Of a DNA stretch of 64,000 nucleotides, positions 25,101 through 30,139 are shown in pieces (position 1 is the first letter of the stretch; the number at the start of each line of letters is the position of its first letter). This stretch comes from Symbiodinium natans (lineage: Eukaryota > Sar > Dinophyceae > Suessiales > Symbiodiniaceae). Under the pieces are notes generated by a model. The model was not told where the DNA came from. It did not search any database and saw only the letters and a program-made list of their open reading frames with translations. The DNA lies in NCBI GenBank assembly GCA_905221605.1, contig CAJNDS010002412.1, positions 286,886-350,885 of the forward strand. Direction: 5' to 3'. The position numbers and the translations under genes were made by a program.

Positions 25101-28100
25101 CCTGAAGTCTAGACCGGCGCTCACGAGTAGGTCTCCCTAAACCCCAAACCCCAAACCCCAAACCCCAAACCCCAAACCCTAAACCCTAAACCCTAAACCC
25201 TAAACCCTAAACCCCCCCAGTGCAGCTTTCGGCAGCATTGTCCCCAGAAGCCCCAGAAGAGCTCGGGGTCCGAATAAAGCCACTTGGGGTTGCAGATGTC
25301 GTGATACCTGGGAAGGGTTTAGGGTTTAGGGTTTGGGGTTTAGGGTTTAGGGTTTCGGGCTTAGGGTTTAGGGTTTAGGGTTTCGGGTTTAGGGTTTAGG
25401 GTTTAGGATACCTGGGGAGAACTCGGGGGTTTGTAGGGGTTTAGTTACACTATAAACTATAAACCTTATGCACCCTACACAGCACTAAAACTCTCTGTAT
25501 AAGCGTTAAGCTACAGCCTATAAGCCCTAAAGAAGCCCAAATTAACCCCAAATATACCCCAAACAAAGCCCTGTAAGCCCGAACTTACAAGTCTCGAGTT
25601 TACAGAGTTCTCGGGGCTTTGTGGCAGAAATCCTAAATCCCAAGCCCTAAACCCTAAACCAGCACGGACTTGTGGGGAGTAGGTTTCCCCTAAACCGAAG
25701 CTGCCTGCAAGCTGCTACGCAGGACGGTTTTGGGCTTAGTGTTCAGAGAAAACTATACTCGTACAACAATAGGTCGACATAATGATACCTTGGCTGCACT
25801 TAGGAGGGCAGTTATAAATTCAATAACCCCCAAAAAGGCTAGTAAAGCACCACCAAGATACAGTCATATAAACATACAATGGTAGAAGAAAAACTACAAC
25901 CGGAAGGCGTGGAGAGTCGGGCACCCTTAAACCTGCCCTCGTTACCCCATAAGCCCGAGGGCCTCAGGAAACCACTGCGCTATCCCTAAACCCTAAACCC
26001 TAAACCCTAAACCCTAAACCCTAAGCCCTAAACCCTATAACCCTATAACCCTATTACCCAGAAACCCCAAACCCCGAAAAAACAGCGCCGCGGAGCTCAA
26101 GCCCACGGTTTTTGTAGGCCGGAACCTGCTCAAATAGGAGGGTGCCGTGTCTTGTGCTTAGCGGGTTTGGGGGGTCTAGGGTTTAGGGTTTGGGGTTTGG
26201 GGTTTAGGGTTTAGGGTTTGGGGCTCAAGGCTTAGGGATGTTTAGGGTCCAGGGTTTAGGGTTCAGGGTTCAGGGTTTAGGGTTTGGGGTTTAGTGTTTA
26301 GGGTTCATTGTCCTTTTGGCTTGGGGGGGGGGGGGGGGCATTGAATTTATGGCTAGTGAGGCTTCCACGCATGCAAAGCGAGAGTGGCCGGTGCGCTTCC
26401 AAAATACGGACGGCAAGAAGCCCACGTAATGTGGCCGGGTTGCTTTACTTAGGGTTTAGGGTTTAGGGTTTAGGGTTTAGGGTTTAGGGTTTCGGGTTTA
26501 GGGTTTAGGGTTTAGGGTTTAGGGTTTAGGGTTTAGGGTTTAGGGTTTAGGGTTTAGGGTTTAGGGTTTAGGGTTTAGGGTTTAGGGTTTACTTACCACT
26601 TGTCCCAAATTATGGACGCTGTGTTTCTGCGTGTTGTTAAGGTTGCAGGTCACCCTACTTCAACCCCAAACCCTAAGCCCCCACTCATGCCGCAAAGGAA
26701 TTCAGGGGCTTAGGGTTTGGGAGCCAGCTGAGGGAGGTGGTGCTTCGCCTGCGACCCACCGAGTCCACAGCCTTAACCCTGAGTGTTTCCTGAAACCTAA
26801 GTCTTAAATTTTGTAAGACCCTAAGCCCTATGCGTCCTATTGAACCTTAAGACAAAAAGCCTGAGAAGCCCTTAACCCTCAACTACCCCAAGCTAAGCTC
26901 CACCGGGAAATCCCAACCCTGTCTACAAACCTTAAACCCTGAACTCTACGGAAGAAGGCACTTCAACATCTTCCCTATTGCAGGACGAAACCCTAAACCC
27001 TAAGACGCAGAAGATGACACGTTTAAGGGCTCCTTTTGTCCGAACCCTCAAGTCGTTCAGCCCATGGAGCGTTAAGTCCAGGGCTCCAGGAGCTCCTTTG
27101 GGTTTAGGGGTTTAGGGGCTTAGGGTTTAGGGTTTAGGGTTTAGGGTTTAGGGGCTTAGGGTTTAGGGTTTAGAGTTTAGGGTTTAGGGTTTACGGGCTC
27201 AACTCTAGCAACCTGCGGGGGCCTTCGCCACATCTGCATAAACCGCCAGCCCACTGTCCGCCGACCACCCTGCACCGTTGCCTCGTTTCGGATTCAGGGC
27301 TTAGGGCTCAGGGCTCAGGGCTTAGGGCTGAGGGCTGAGGGCTGAGGGCTTAGGGCTGAGGGCTGAGGGCTTAGGGTTTCGGATTCAGGGCTTAGGGCGT
27401 GGGGCGGCGAAGGGCTTAGGGCTTCCCTGGAGCCCCAAATTATGTAAAGAAAGTTGCCCAACACCCATAAAAGGATCATTTCTTTGCATACGTTGGGGGG
27501 TTGTCGTTCGGGCTTAGGGCTTAGGGCTTCGGGCTTAGGGTTCGTTTGGGGTTCTATAGGGCTTAGGCTTTAGGGTTAGTTTGCTATGGTACCTCTACTA
27601 AAGCAGCCCAGAATTTCAGAGACTTGGTGTTTGGCTTGAGATTCGGGTTGAGTCACCCTAATGAAAAGAGCGGCGCCCCCTCTTGATATTGACTACTTCG
27701 AGTTCAACTAAGAAACAAAGCAGGGTTTAGGTTTAGGGTTTAGGGTTTAGGGTTTAGGGTTTAGGGTTTAGGGTTTAGGGTTTAGGGTTTAGGGTTTAGG
27801 GTTTAGGGTTTAGGGCTTAGGGTTTAGGGTTTAGGGTTTAGAGTTTAGGGTTTAGGGTAAGAAGGGCACCACTGGGCTTTCCAGGCTTAGATGTTGGTGG
27901 CTCCCAGAGATGTTGCGGGTCATCTTCTGTCTTCTCAAACAAAAAATCTCGCTTCGGCAATGTCGCTGGGATTGAAGCTGTATTTGTTTTCTTGAAGCTT
28001 ATGCCCCAGTAGGATTTGCGCCCTTTTGTTAGGCTCTGAAAATGCACTCTCTGCATCTTTTTTTAAACAAATAAGACACGCAGTTCGTGTGCCGGGCATG

Positions 28101-29461
28101 CAACAGACACACACGCCATGCGCAGAGAACTTGCACCAAAGCTCTGCGAGGAAGCTGCGGTGGAATTTCATAAAAGGGTTGATGGTTCACATCGTGGCAG
28201 TATCGGGTATATGACCCCGATTTTAGGGTTGATTTGGTCCCCAAGGAACCTCTCGCGGACCGCTCCCCAAGCGCACAGCTTCGTGTTGCAGCTCGGGATT
28301 AGGGTTTAGGGTTTAGGGTTTAGGGTTTAGGGTTTAGGTTTTAGGGTTTAGGGTTTAGGGTTTAGGGTTCTAGGGTTTAGGGTTTAGGGTTTAGGGTTTA
28401 CTCAGAGCCGAGCCCCGATGCTTGGAGATGACCCTGGTGGGCCGGCGGGGCTCAAGCCCCTAAACCCTAAACCCTAAACCGTAAACCCTGAAGTAGAACA
28501 CCCGAGGCCAAGCAGCAAAAGAGGAGCACGTCGGCACTTTGGAGATAGCTGGCAGCATGAAAGCAGCACTCCTGCATAAAGTCTTGGGTTTAGGTTGTAA
28601 TTCGGGTTTAGGATTTTAAGGGGTATACGGAGGGACCCCCTAGAAGGGACCCTAACTCTTTTTTCCCCTATATAACCCAAGGGTCCCTCCTTTAGTCCCT
28701 ACCCTTTAACTAGTAGGTATGACCCATAAAACTGTAGGTGAAGAGGATCCCAGGCATTAGTTTTGGGCTTTATAGGGTTGGCTTCAAGAAAAACTCTAGC
28801 AGCGGAGTCTACTGCGAAGCTCTACGCCCCAGTGTCACCCAAGCCAAGTGGCGCAAGCAAACAAAACCAATGAGCACCCCTCTCAGCCCCCTCCATATTC
28901 TCTGATACCCTAAACCCTGAAGCCTGAACCCTAAACCCAAAAACCCTAAACCCTAGGGTTTAGAGTTCAATTTTTGTGGATGCTTTGGCGGGCTTCGGGT
29001 CAGTGCGTGGACTCCAACTTAACTCTTCAAGGGGTTGAAAAGCTGCCAGAACCAGGAACGAACCTGGCCCACCCGTTGTTGCAGAACCACAAGCGTGTCA
29101 ACGACATCGCACCCCCTTTTTGCAAGGGACTAAGAGGCGAAGTGTACCTTAACGGGGTCTTTTGGGGATCTTAGACATGCACCTGAATGAGGTATTCTGG
29201 GCATCTTCGACCTCGGTAGGGTTTGGGAAAGTTCAACCCCCCCCCCCCCAAAGTAATCAACCAAACATAGCCCCCCAAAACCCATGAAAAGGACAACTAT
29301 TCTAACAAAAATACCCCCAAAAAACCCATGCTATACAAAAAAAAGACAGAAGTACCCCAGCTTCTACCTTCCTTGGGGGGGTTAGGTCATTCCCTGGCCT
29401 CGATTCCCCCTCGCAGCTTCTCGGCATGGTCCAGGGTCGGCGCAGAGGTGCTCGCCCCCAT
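13..29461 (-). CDS. Sirtuin (Sir2 family NAD-dependent protein deacylase), 18 exons over 29.4 kb
   Basis: Spliced minus-strand gene. Exons from 5' to 3': 29399-29461, 28502-28571, 27223-27281, 26097-26125, 25237-25307, 23770-23852, 15628-15671, 14284-14370, 11375-11417, 8548-8606, 7758-7785, 6298-6369, 5533-5577, 4327-4344, 2718-2762, 1640-1687, 845-884, 13-83. They total 975 bases, 325 codons, with no stop and every junction in phase. Sir2 landmarks appear in family order: NGAGWSADSGLAVY (NAD-binding loop), GLEYHDICNPKW, FWGFWGQCFNDYR, TAPHIGYQI, HTSNVDAHHYDW, the catalytic-His block IRECHGNTEIYQC, CPECGGPARPAILMFGDWE (zinc cysteines and core), RVIILEVGAGDNVRTIR and LLRVNPDYPLPD. Members remove acyl groups from lysine using NAD+. 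The N-terminus MGAST could be N-myristoylated (inference). The first zinc pair shows only one Cys (YQCAGG). All introns end in AG; 13 of 17 begin with GC. The 3' end may lie left of the window: exon 18 runs into CCCTAAA, which offers either a GT donor or a TAG stop. Boundaries by eye; family call very likely. Confidence 0.88.
98..285 (+). repeat. Degenerate TTTAGGG/TTTGGGG array
   Basis: G-rich strand on +, with TTTGGGG, TTTCGGG and TGTAGGG variants. Confidence 0.85.
845..884 (-). CDS. Sirtuin exon 17
   Basis: 40 bases DYPLPDHSAWLKR plus one base; continues exon 16 to give RVNPDYPLPD. Acceptor cttctctcag, GT donor (GTGTTG). Confidence 0.82.
905..1107 (-). repeat. CCCTAAG then CCCTAAA array
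   Basis: About nine CCCTAAG units switch to about 14 perfect CCCTAAA units: a variant sub-array homogenised separately. Confidence 0.95.
1165..1290 (+). repeat. TTTAGGGG octamer array
   Basis: Mostly GTTTAGGG/TTTAGGGG with TTTCGGGG variants. Confidence 0.85.
1640..1687 (-). CDS. Sirtuin exon 16
   Basis: 16 codons EWIKEGADAKLLRVNP after a pyrimidine-rich acceptor (ctttttttccag), GT donor (GTCACT). G-A-x-x-x-L-[IV]-R-[IV]-N-P is the C-terminal strand of Sir2. Confidence 0.88.
1747..1848. mobile_element. Fold-back element family C
   Basis: CCTGGGGACCAAATGAACCC...GGTCATATACCC...GGGTTCATGTAGTCCCCAAGG. Inverted ends of about 20 bp; non-coding. Confidence 0.7.
1885..1984 (-). repeat. CCCTAAA array
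   Basis: About 13 units, the first ones CCCTAGA. Confidence 0.95.
2019..2118. mobile_element. Fold-back element family A (complete, 100 bp)
   Basis: Ends TTGGGATG...CATCCCAA; the inner halves pair (ACTAACAGTCCT.. / ..AAGGACTTTTAGT). Flanks cttatagc and ctcatggc match at 6 of 8 positions, an eroded target-site duplication. No coding capacity: MITE-like. Confidence 0.8.
2264..2310. repeat. TATACATA microsatellite
   Basis: Alternating tatatacatatgtatgtatatacatacatatat, partly palindromic. Confidence 0.8.
2718..2762 (-). CDS. Sirtuin exon 15
   Basis: 15 codons VRTIRETSEGLLRER; the V-R-x-x-x-E-x-S-E helix follows the G-x-G loop in this family. Acceptor caaag, GC donor (GCGCCA). Confidence 0.78.
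2800..2912. repeat. CATA/CACA/ACAGACAT microsatellite
   Basis: Runs of acatacacagatac, cacacatac, acagacatacagacat, tgcatacatgcata. Confidence 0.9.
3214..3396. mobile_element. Family A element with telomeric repeats inside, intact 8-bp duplication
   Basis: Both ends are intact (TTGGGATGTTCCCCC... and ...GGGGGAACATCCCAA) and are flanked by identical GGTGGGGG (3206-3213 and 3397-3404). The centre holds CCCTAAA-type repeats (about 3256-3350) and a duplicated ctattattctccctgc. So the element transposed first and gained telomeric sequence later. Confidence 0.85.
3431..3536 (+). repeat. TTTAGGG array
   Basis: About 15 units, nearly perfect. Confidence 0.95.
4145..4254. mobile_element. Fold-back element family D
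   Basis: CTTGGTGGCCCAGTAACCAT...GGGCACCC...GGGAACCTTGAAAC...GGGTATCACTGGGCTACCAAG. Inverted ends; also found at 15966, 57465 and 57653. Confidence 0.7.
4327..4344 (-). CDS. Sirtuin exon 14, 18-base microexon
   Basis: Six codons, VGAGDN, between acceptor cagtcag and GC donor (GCCAGG), phase 0 on both sides. It supplies the G-x-G loop otherwise missing between exons 13 and 15. Confidence 0.65.
4492..4576 (+). CDS. Lys-rich short terminal reading, unidentified
   Basis: Plus strand MPEEDPLQSKKDQKKETGNT then KDSKNLS and a TGA at 4574-4576. Low-complexity hydrophilic tail; support is weak. Confidence 0.2.
4686..4842 (-). repeat. CCCTATAAA nonamer array
   Basis: About 17 units of CCCTATAAA or CCCTACAAA: a 9-bp derivative of the telomeric unit. 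Confidence 0.9.
5095..5286 (+). repeat. 32-bp higher-order telomere-variant repeat, 6 copies
   Basis: Each unit is AGGGTTC, AGGGTTC, AGGGTTT, AGGGCCYGYT. Starts fall exactly 32 bp apart at 5095, 5127, 5159, 5191, 5223 and 5255. Confidence 0.9.
5406..5512 (+). repeat. TTTAGGG then GTGTAGG array
   Basis: Telomeric units followed by GTGTAGG units. Confidence 0.9.
5533..5577 (-). CDS. Sirtuin exon 13
   Basis: 15 codons, LGALTANPLRVIILE: the beta strand before the glycine loop of the Rossmann fold. Acceptor ggccag, GC donor (GCACCG). Confidence 0.75.
5608..5745. repeat. Trinucleotide (AAT/AGT/AAC) microsatellite
   Basis: Continuous imperfect AAT-type triplets with TAG and TGA interruptions. Confidence 0.9.
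5953..6093 (+). CDS. Plus-strand exon with canonical splice sites, unidentified
   Basis: Acceptor ccttgccttcag and donor CGG|GTAAGA enclose 47 open codons (KGPFVQQGGCFEAAPRNGDR.., ..KTLNTCWLWNSVPHR). It lies inside a sirtuin intron on the opposite strand. Both splice sites are good but this may still be chance. Confidence 0.3.
6140..6255. mobile_element. Family A element with duplicated flank
   Basis: Left end TTTGGATG with a 10-base insertion before TTCCCCCTT; right end CATCCCAA. The 9 bases gctgtgggg occur directly on both sides (6131-6139 and 6256-6264). Confidence 0.78.
6298..6369 (-). CDS. Sirtuin exon 12
   Basis: 24 codons QDRCDRWENQVGSLVRDRAP.., matching the Q-x-R-x-x-x-W helix that follows FGDW in this subfamily. 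Acceptor ccaag, GC donor (GCTTCA). Confidence 0.82.
6420..6540 (-). repeat. CCCTACAAA and CCCTAAAA array
   Basis: Nonamers then octamers. Confidence 0.9.
6790..6832 (+). repeat. Poly-C then A tract
   Basis: About 30 C with two T interruptions, then A7. Similar tracts lie at 16115-16151 and 37023-37050 (about 28 C) and, as poly-G, at 2949, 11790, 26323, 58150 and 58768. Confidence 0.9.
7758..7785 (-). CDS. Sirtuin exon 11 (28 bases)
   Basis: Chosen because it bridges exons 10 and 12 in phase: acceptor ctaag, 28 bases coding RLLVERPGL, GC donor (GCAGAA). Little sequence conservation is expected here, so this is a weak exon. Confidence 0.5.
7811..7945 (+). repeat. TTTAGGG array
   Basis: About 19 units, three with TTTAGGGGG. 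Confidence 0.95.
8548..8606 (-). CDS. Sirtuin exon 10, zinc and core motif
   Basis: Encodes VCPECGGPARPAILMFGDW plus a split Glu codon: the second zinc C-x-x-C and the R-P-x-x-x-x-F-G-[DE] core. GT donor (GTTGAC) in phase 2. Confidence 0.92.
8673..8888 (+). repeat. Longest perfect TTTAGGG array (about 30 units)
   Basis: 216 bp with no visible error, 67 bp upstream (minus sense) of sirtuin exon 10. Confidence 0.98.
10090..10170 (-). repeat. CCCTAAA array
   Basis: About 11 perfect units. Confidence 0.95.
10934..11004. mobile_element. Family A remnant
   Basis: Recognisable left interior (CCCTTATACTGACAGTCC...GGATTGTAAT...GGGGGGTACT) with a decayed right half. Confidence 0.5.
11375..11417 (-). 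CDS. Sirtuin exon 9
   Basis: 43 bases: YHYVVDKETMLAPE, the variable strand between the zinc cysteine groups. Acceptor ccaag, GC donor (GCACGC). Confidence 0.8.
11667..11776 (+). repeat. TTTAGGG array
   Basis: About 15 perfect units, followed by a G18 tract. Confidence 0.95.
12665..12755 (+). repeat. TTTAGGG array
   Basis: About 12 units. Confidence 0.95.
14284..14370 (-). CDS. Sirtuin exon 8, catalytic His
   Basis: Encodes FPASEIRECHGNTEIYQC.. and AGGEPAEPQI. His of CHGN corresponds to the general base of sirtuins. The Cys of YQC would be zinc ligand one; its usual partner Cys is absent. Acceptor gag, GC donor (GCGAAG). Confidence 0.9.
14382..14517 (+). repeat. TTTAGGG array
   Basis: About 19 perfect units, beginning 11 bases from sirtuin exon 8. 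Confidence 0.97.
15340..15590 (-). repeat. Degenerate CCCTAAA array
   Basis: CCCTAAA, CCCTAAG, CCCCAAAA and CCCTACA mixed over 250 bp, next to sirtuin exon 7. Confidence 0.9.
15628..15671 (-). CDS. Sirtuin exon 7, TSNVDAH motif
   Basis: 44 bases encoding PRIHTSNVDAHHYD, the Sir2 T-[QS]-N-[IV]-D motif that contacts NAD ribose. Acceptor gag, GC donor (GCCGGG) splitting the next Trp codon. Confidence 0.88.
15966..16046. mobile_element. Family D element, short
   Basis: GTAGCCCAGTAACCAC...AGGGTACCACTGGGCTACC: short copy with good inverted ends. Confidence 0.68.
16774..16872 (+). CDS. Plus-strand coding-like island, unidentified
   Basis: EWSKKHSMSPYLQASYLDLP, APVQDEYGNTRA, stop at 16870-16872. 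The minus strand of the same island has an acceptor (ttattcag) and a GTAAGA donor around 16 codons, so sense is unresolved. Confidence 0.25.
   Translation, partial: EWSKKHSMSPYLQASYLDLPAPVQDEYGNTRA
17026..17082. repeat. (AAT)n hairpin
   Basis: CAATAACAATATAATAATAA..AATAAT is followed by ATTATTATTATTATTGTTAT, giving a near-perfect AT stem of about 24 bp. Confidence 0.75.
17143..17576. repeat. 57-bp minisatellite, about 7.5 copies
   Basis: Unit begins AACGTCCGTGTTACCACTGC and includes AGCATCCATGTCCGC. Starts at 17143, 17207, 17264, 17323, 17380, 17437, 17494, 17551. Because 57 is a multiple of 3, both strands stay open (19-residue repeats), but I see no sign that it is a gene. Confidence 0.9.
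18010..18132. mobile_element. Family A element
   Basis: GGGATGTTCCCCTTTATACT...AGGACTGT...AGTATA...GGGGGGAACTTTCC; right end mutated and partly duplicated (ttagtata twice). No clear flank duplication. Confidence 0.65.
18284..18361 (-). CDS. Possible first exon, unidentified
   Basis: ATG then MTEEINAIESAGADDSLPDG.. for 26 codons, ending at a GT donor (GTTTAC). It is inside sirtuin intron 6, 5' to the ankyrin gene's downstream side. Could be chance. Confidence 0.25.
18625..18786 (-). repeat. CCCTACA/CCCCAAA/CCCTAAA array
   Basis: Three variant sub-blocks in sequence. Confidence 0.93.
19065..19144 (-). CDS. Exon-like island, unidentified
   Basis: Minus strand, acceptor ctaacaaag, then 26 codons including TDVAMAMKEAIRDADAGIHL, running into the GGTTTAGG of a flanking CCCTAAA block. 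Strong coding look, not linked to a neighbour. Confidence 0.3.
19506..19627 (-). repeat. CCCTAAA array
   Basis: About 17 units; an inverted TTTAGGG array follows at 19737-19812. Confidence 0.96.
19737..19812 (+). repeat. TTTAGGG array
   Basis: About 11 units. Confidence 0.96.
20083..20232 (+). repeat. GGCTT-rich pentamer repeat
   Basis: ggcttggcctggc.., ggcttggcatggcttggc.., ..cggctcggcttggcttggc. Degenerate GGCTT units in sirtuin intron 6. Confidence 0.75.
20871..20979 (-). pseudogene. Out-of-frame last ankyrin repeat and tail
   Basis: Removing one A near 20987 opens a frame through a further ankyrin repeat (DDGNTAFMVACHCGH, IGIARLLLEDSS) to a TGA at 20871-20873. This is either a recent frameshift or a base error in the assembly. 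Confidence 0.7.
20980..22926 (-). CDS. Ubiquitin-like/ankyrin-repeat protein, 3' end frameshifted
   Basis: 648 codons without an intron. Residues 1-75 form a ubiquitin-like domain (hydrophobic strands, LHGGRIL near residue 46, MDLLVLLS near 65), a typical start of dinoflagellate ankyrin proteins. From about residue 76 come about 17 ankyrin repeats of 33 residues (DDGQTALMLASRRG..VARLLVEAGAD), a protein-binding solenoid; partners unknown. Repeats 9-12 are duplicated almost exactly as 13-16 (132 residues, 396 bp). The stop at 20980-20982 follows GADKDCAER. One extra A near 20987 relative to other repeats causes it: past it the frame continues DDGNTAFMVACHCGH and a tail ending at 20871. The gene sits in sirtuin intron 6 on the same strand. 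Start chosen as the ATG directly before the ubiquitin-like domain. Confidence 0.85.
   Translation of the reverse strand: MLRVSRPSGQELAALSATKFPVICAVKKHLLELYGFPMYLQQILHGGRILTDDTNVGAGMDLLVLLSISDSTSHSLAEEDLEDAIHRNDEKSVRCLLDAGLCHDCERGLYDRHVPLACERGSWEAARLLLEAGAKTKRDSVYGYNGDGALPWATSLMLASGSGHIEVVRLLLQAGVDPNDYQSNGTTALMLASERNHVEIVRSLLHAGGETNYYQFDGTTALMLASGRNHVEIVRLLLQARADTKYYQSDGTTALILASGRNHVEIVRLLLQAGAPTACTCDVGWTALMLTSRRGHLEVASLLVEAGADKDCADQGGQTALMLACQYSYYGHVQVARLLVEAGADKDCTNDDGQTALMLASRRGVFEVARLLVEARADIDCADDDGNTALIDASRFCHVEVARLLLEVGADKDCTNDDGQTALMLASRYDYLEVARLLLKAGADKDCTDNRGQTALILASRHDCFGVARLLVEAGADKDCTNDDGQTALMLASRRGVFEVSRLLVEAGADIDCADDDGNTALIGASRFCHVEVARLLLEVGADKDCTNDDGQTALMLASRYDYLEVARLLLKAGADKDCTDNRGQTALILASRHDCFGVARLLVEAGADKDCTNDEGQTALMLASRRGVFEVSRLLVEAGADKDCAER
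20984..21836. repeat. 396-bp higher-order tandem duplication in the ankyrin coding region
   Basis: The block of four ankyrin repeats starting near 21021 recurs 396 bp later (near 21417) with about eight substitutions by eye, and a partial third copy follows. Near identity implies a recent in-frame duplication. Confidence 0.85.
23195..23362 (+). repeat. AAGGGCTTTT decamer array
   Basis: Units such as TTAAGGGCTTTTAAGGGC: a 10-bp relative of the telomeric repeat, just 5' of the ankyrin gene. Confidence 0.8.
23420..23487 (-). repeat. CCCTAAA array
   Basis: About 9 perfect units. Confidence 0.95.
23770..23852 (-). CDS. Sirtuin exon 6
   Basis: Encodes FNDYRRTAPHIGYQIVRHW.. then SDCLFRSW; the Y-R-x-T-x-P-H-x-G-Y segment is a Sir2 hallmark. 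Acceptor ccag, GC donor (GCTTTG), phase 0. The following intron is 8.1 kb and contains the ankyrin gene. Confidence 0.88.
24192..24291. mobile_element. Family A element (100 bp)
   Basis: TTGGGATATTCCCG...AGTCC-type arms...GGAACATCCCAA. Nearly palindromic. Lies in sirtuin intron 5. Confidence 0.8.
24365..24518. mobile_element. Family C element carrying a telomeric block
   Basis: GACCACATGAACCCTAAAA...GGTCATATACC on the left and GGGGTTCATCTCGTCCCCAAGG on the right, with CCCTAAA-type repeats (about 24434-24487) between the arms. Confidence 0.68.
24818..25005. repeat. Three-copy 45-50 bp repeat
   Basis: AGGTCCATAACAGGGGTTA..ATACAGGGGAATAAGATGAAG at 24818 and 24868 (50-bp period), and a diverged third copy from 24945. 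Confidence 0.7.
25135..25216 (-). repeat. CCCCAAA then CCCTAAA array
   Basis: Five CCCCAAA units switch to CCCTAAA, ending 21 bases from sirtuin exon 5. Confidence 0.95.
25237..25307 (-). CDS. Sirtuin exon 5
   Basis: Encodes YHDICNPKWLYSDPELFWGF.., matching the N-P-x-W-x-x-x-D-P-x-x-x-x-G-F segment of the Sir2 helical region. Acceptor cttcccag, GC donor (GCTGCC) inside a Cys codon completed by exon 6. Confidence 0.88.
26097..26125 (-). CDS. Sirtuin exon 4
   Basis: 29 bases: VPAYKNRGL plus a split Glu codon. Acceptor cag, GC donor (GCTCCG). With exon 5 it restores GLEYHDICNPKW, a segment recognisable from this Sir2 subfamily. Confidence 0.8.
26449..26592 (+). repeat. TTTAGGG array
   Basis: About 20 units, one TTTCGGG. 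Confidence 0.97.
27223..27281 (-). CDS. Sirtuin exon 3, NAD-binding loop
   Basis: Encodes NGAGWSADSGLAVYADVAK, the Sir2 GAG-x-S-x-x-S-G-L motif. Acceptor gag, GC donor (GCCCCC). It lies between two degenerate GGGCTTA/TTTAGGG blocks. Confidence 0.9.
27290..27425 (+). repeat. GGGCTTA/GGGCTGA array
   Basis: Variant heptamers beside sirtuin exon 3. Confidence 0.85.
27722..27858 (+). repeat. TTTAGGG array
   Basis: About 19 units. Confidence 0.96.
28196..28246. mobile_element. Family C half element
   Basis: GGCAGTATCGGGTATATGACC...TTTGGTCCCCAAGG: the right half only, sharing GGCAGTAT-GGGTATATGACC with the copy at 30029. Confidence 0.6.
28298..28402 (+). repeat. TTTAGGG array
   Basis: About 14 units, two variants. 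Confidence 0.95.
28502..28571 (-). CDS. Sirtuin exon 2
   Basis: Follows tttatgcag acceptor; encodes ECCFHAASYLQSADVLLFC.., the helix and first beta strand that precede the NAD-binding GAG loop in Sir2 proteins. Ends in phase 1 at a GT donor (GTGTTC). Confidence 0.82.
29399..29461 (-). CDS. Sirtuin exon 1 (start codon)
   Basis: ATG in a good context (gtcaccATGG), 21 codons beginning MGASTSAPTLDHAEKL, ending GAG followed by a GC donor (GCCAGG). The next exon joins in phase 0. I chose this start because it is the first in-frame ATG upstream of exon 2 and short MG-S/T-rich N-termini are common in this sirtuin type. Confidence 0.7.
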
Positions 29462-29833
29462 GGTGACCCCCCAGCGATCGAGAAACGTCTACAGAATCCC
29501 CCTCTCTAGAAACCCAAAAAAAGCGGAAGTGCTTCTAAGCACCCGACGCCCTAAACCCTAAACCCTAAACCCTAAAACCCTAAAACCCTGAAACCCTAAA
29601 ACCCTAAAACCCTAAACCTAACCATAGTGGAAAACACAGATAGCCTTATGAACCCTAAGCCGCCGGATATCTTCGGCGGAACCCTCAAATCCCACAACAC
29701 TCTGACTCTGAGCAGGAGCAGAGCAGAAGCGTTTGAGAACCGGAGACTTGCTTTCGAACTCAAGGTTTGGGGCTAAATTGACTTCTGAACTCCAAACCAG
29801 CGTGCAACGCTCTGCGGATCCGACGCTAAGGTA

Positions 29834-30029
29834 CCGGGGGAGCTGCTAGAAAATACGGCACCTAGGCGCAGACTCGGCGATTCCTTTTTAGGGACTTTGG
29901 CCATCTTGATGGCAAAATTCATTGCAAGGTTTTCGGCGTCCTCCGACGTTATATCGTGATCTCGCCTGTCTCGCCCGCTCGTCCAGTGCGCGTTGAGTGG
30001 TCCTAACTTGCGCAGCTGCCTTTCTCCTC
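29834..30029 (-). CDS. Long coding-like island, unidentified
   Basis: About 65 codons without a stop: LNAHWTSGRD.., ITSEDAENLAMNFAIKMAKV, PKKESPSLRLGAVFSSSSPG, then a GT (GTACCT). The AG that would accept this exon is the end of the fold-back element at 30029-30139. It lies 370 bp upstream of the sirtuin ATG on the same strand. No family recognised. Confidence 0.35.
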
Positions 30030-30139
30030 CTTGGGGACCAAATAAACCCTAACAGGGTTTATGGTTGATATACCTTAATCGGAAGTCTGGCAGTATAGGG
30101 TATATGACCCAAATTTTAGAGTTCATGTGGTCCCCAAGG
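30029..30139. mobile_element. Family C element (111 bp)
   Basis: CCTTGGGGACCAAATAAACCC...GGGTATATGACCC...TTCATGTGGTCCCCAAGG. It abuts the coding-like island 29834-30029, whose acceptor AG would come from the element end. Confidence 0.72.

Larger units (their letters stand above)
22927..29398. other. Sirtuin introns 1-5 and the 5' flank of the ankyrin gene
   Basis: 22927-23190 is unique and would contain the ankyrin promoter or trans-splice acceptor; no motif recognised. The rest alternates arrays, family A and C elements and small unique islands. 25400-25980 and 27430-27720 are unique and AT-richer, with nothing identified. Confidence 0.6.
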
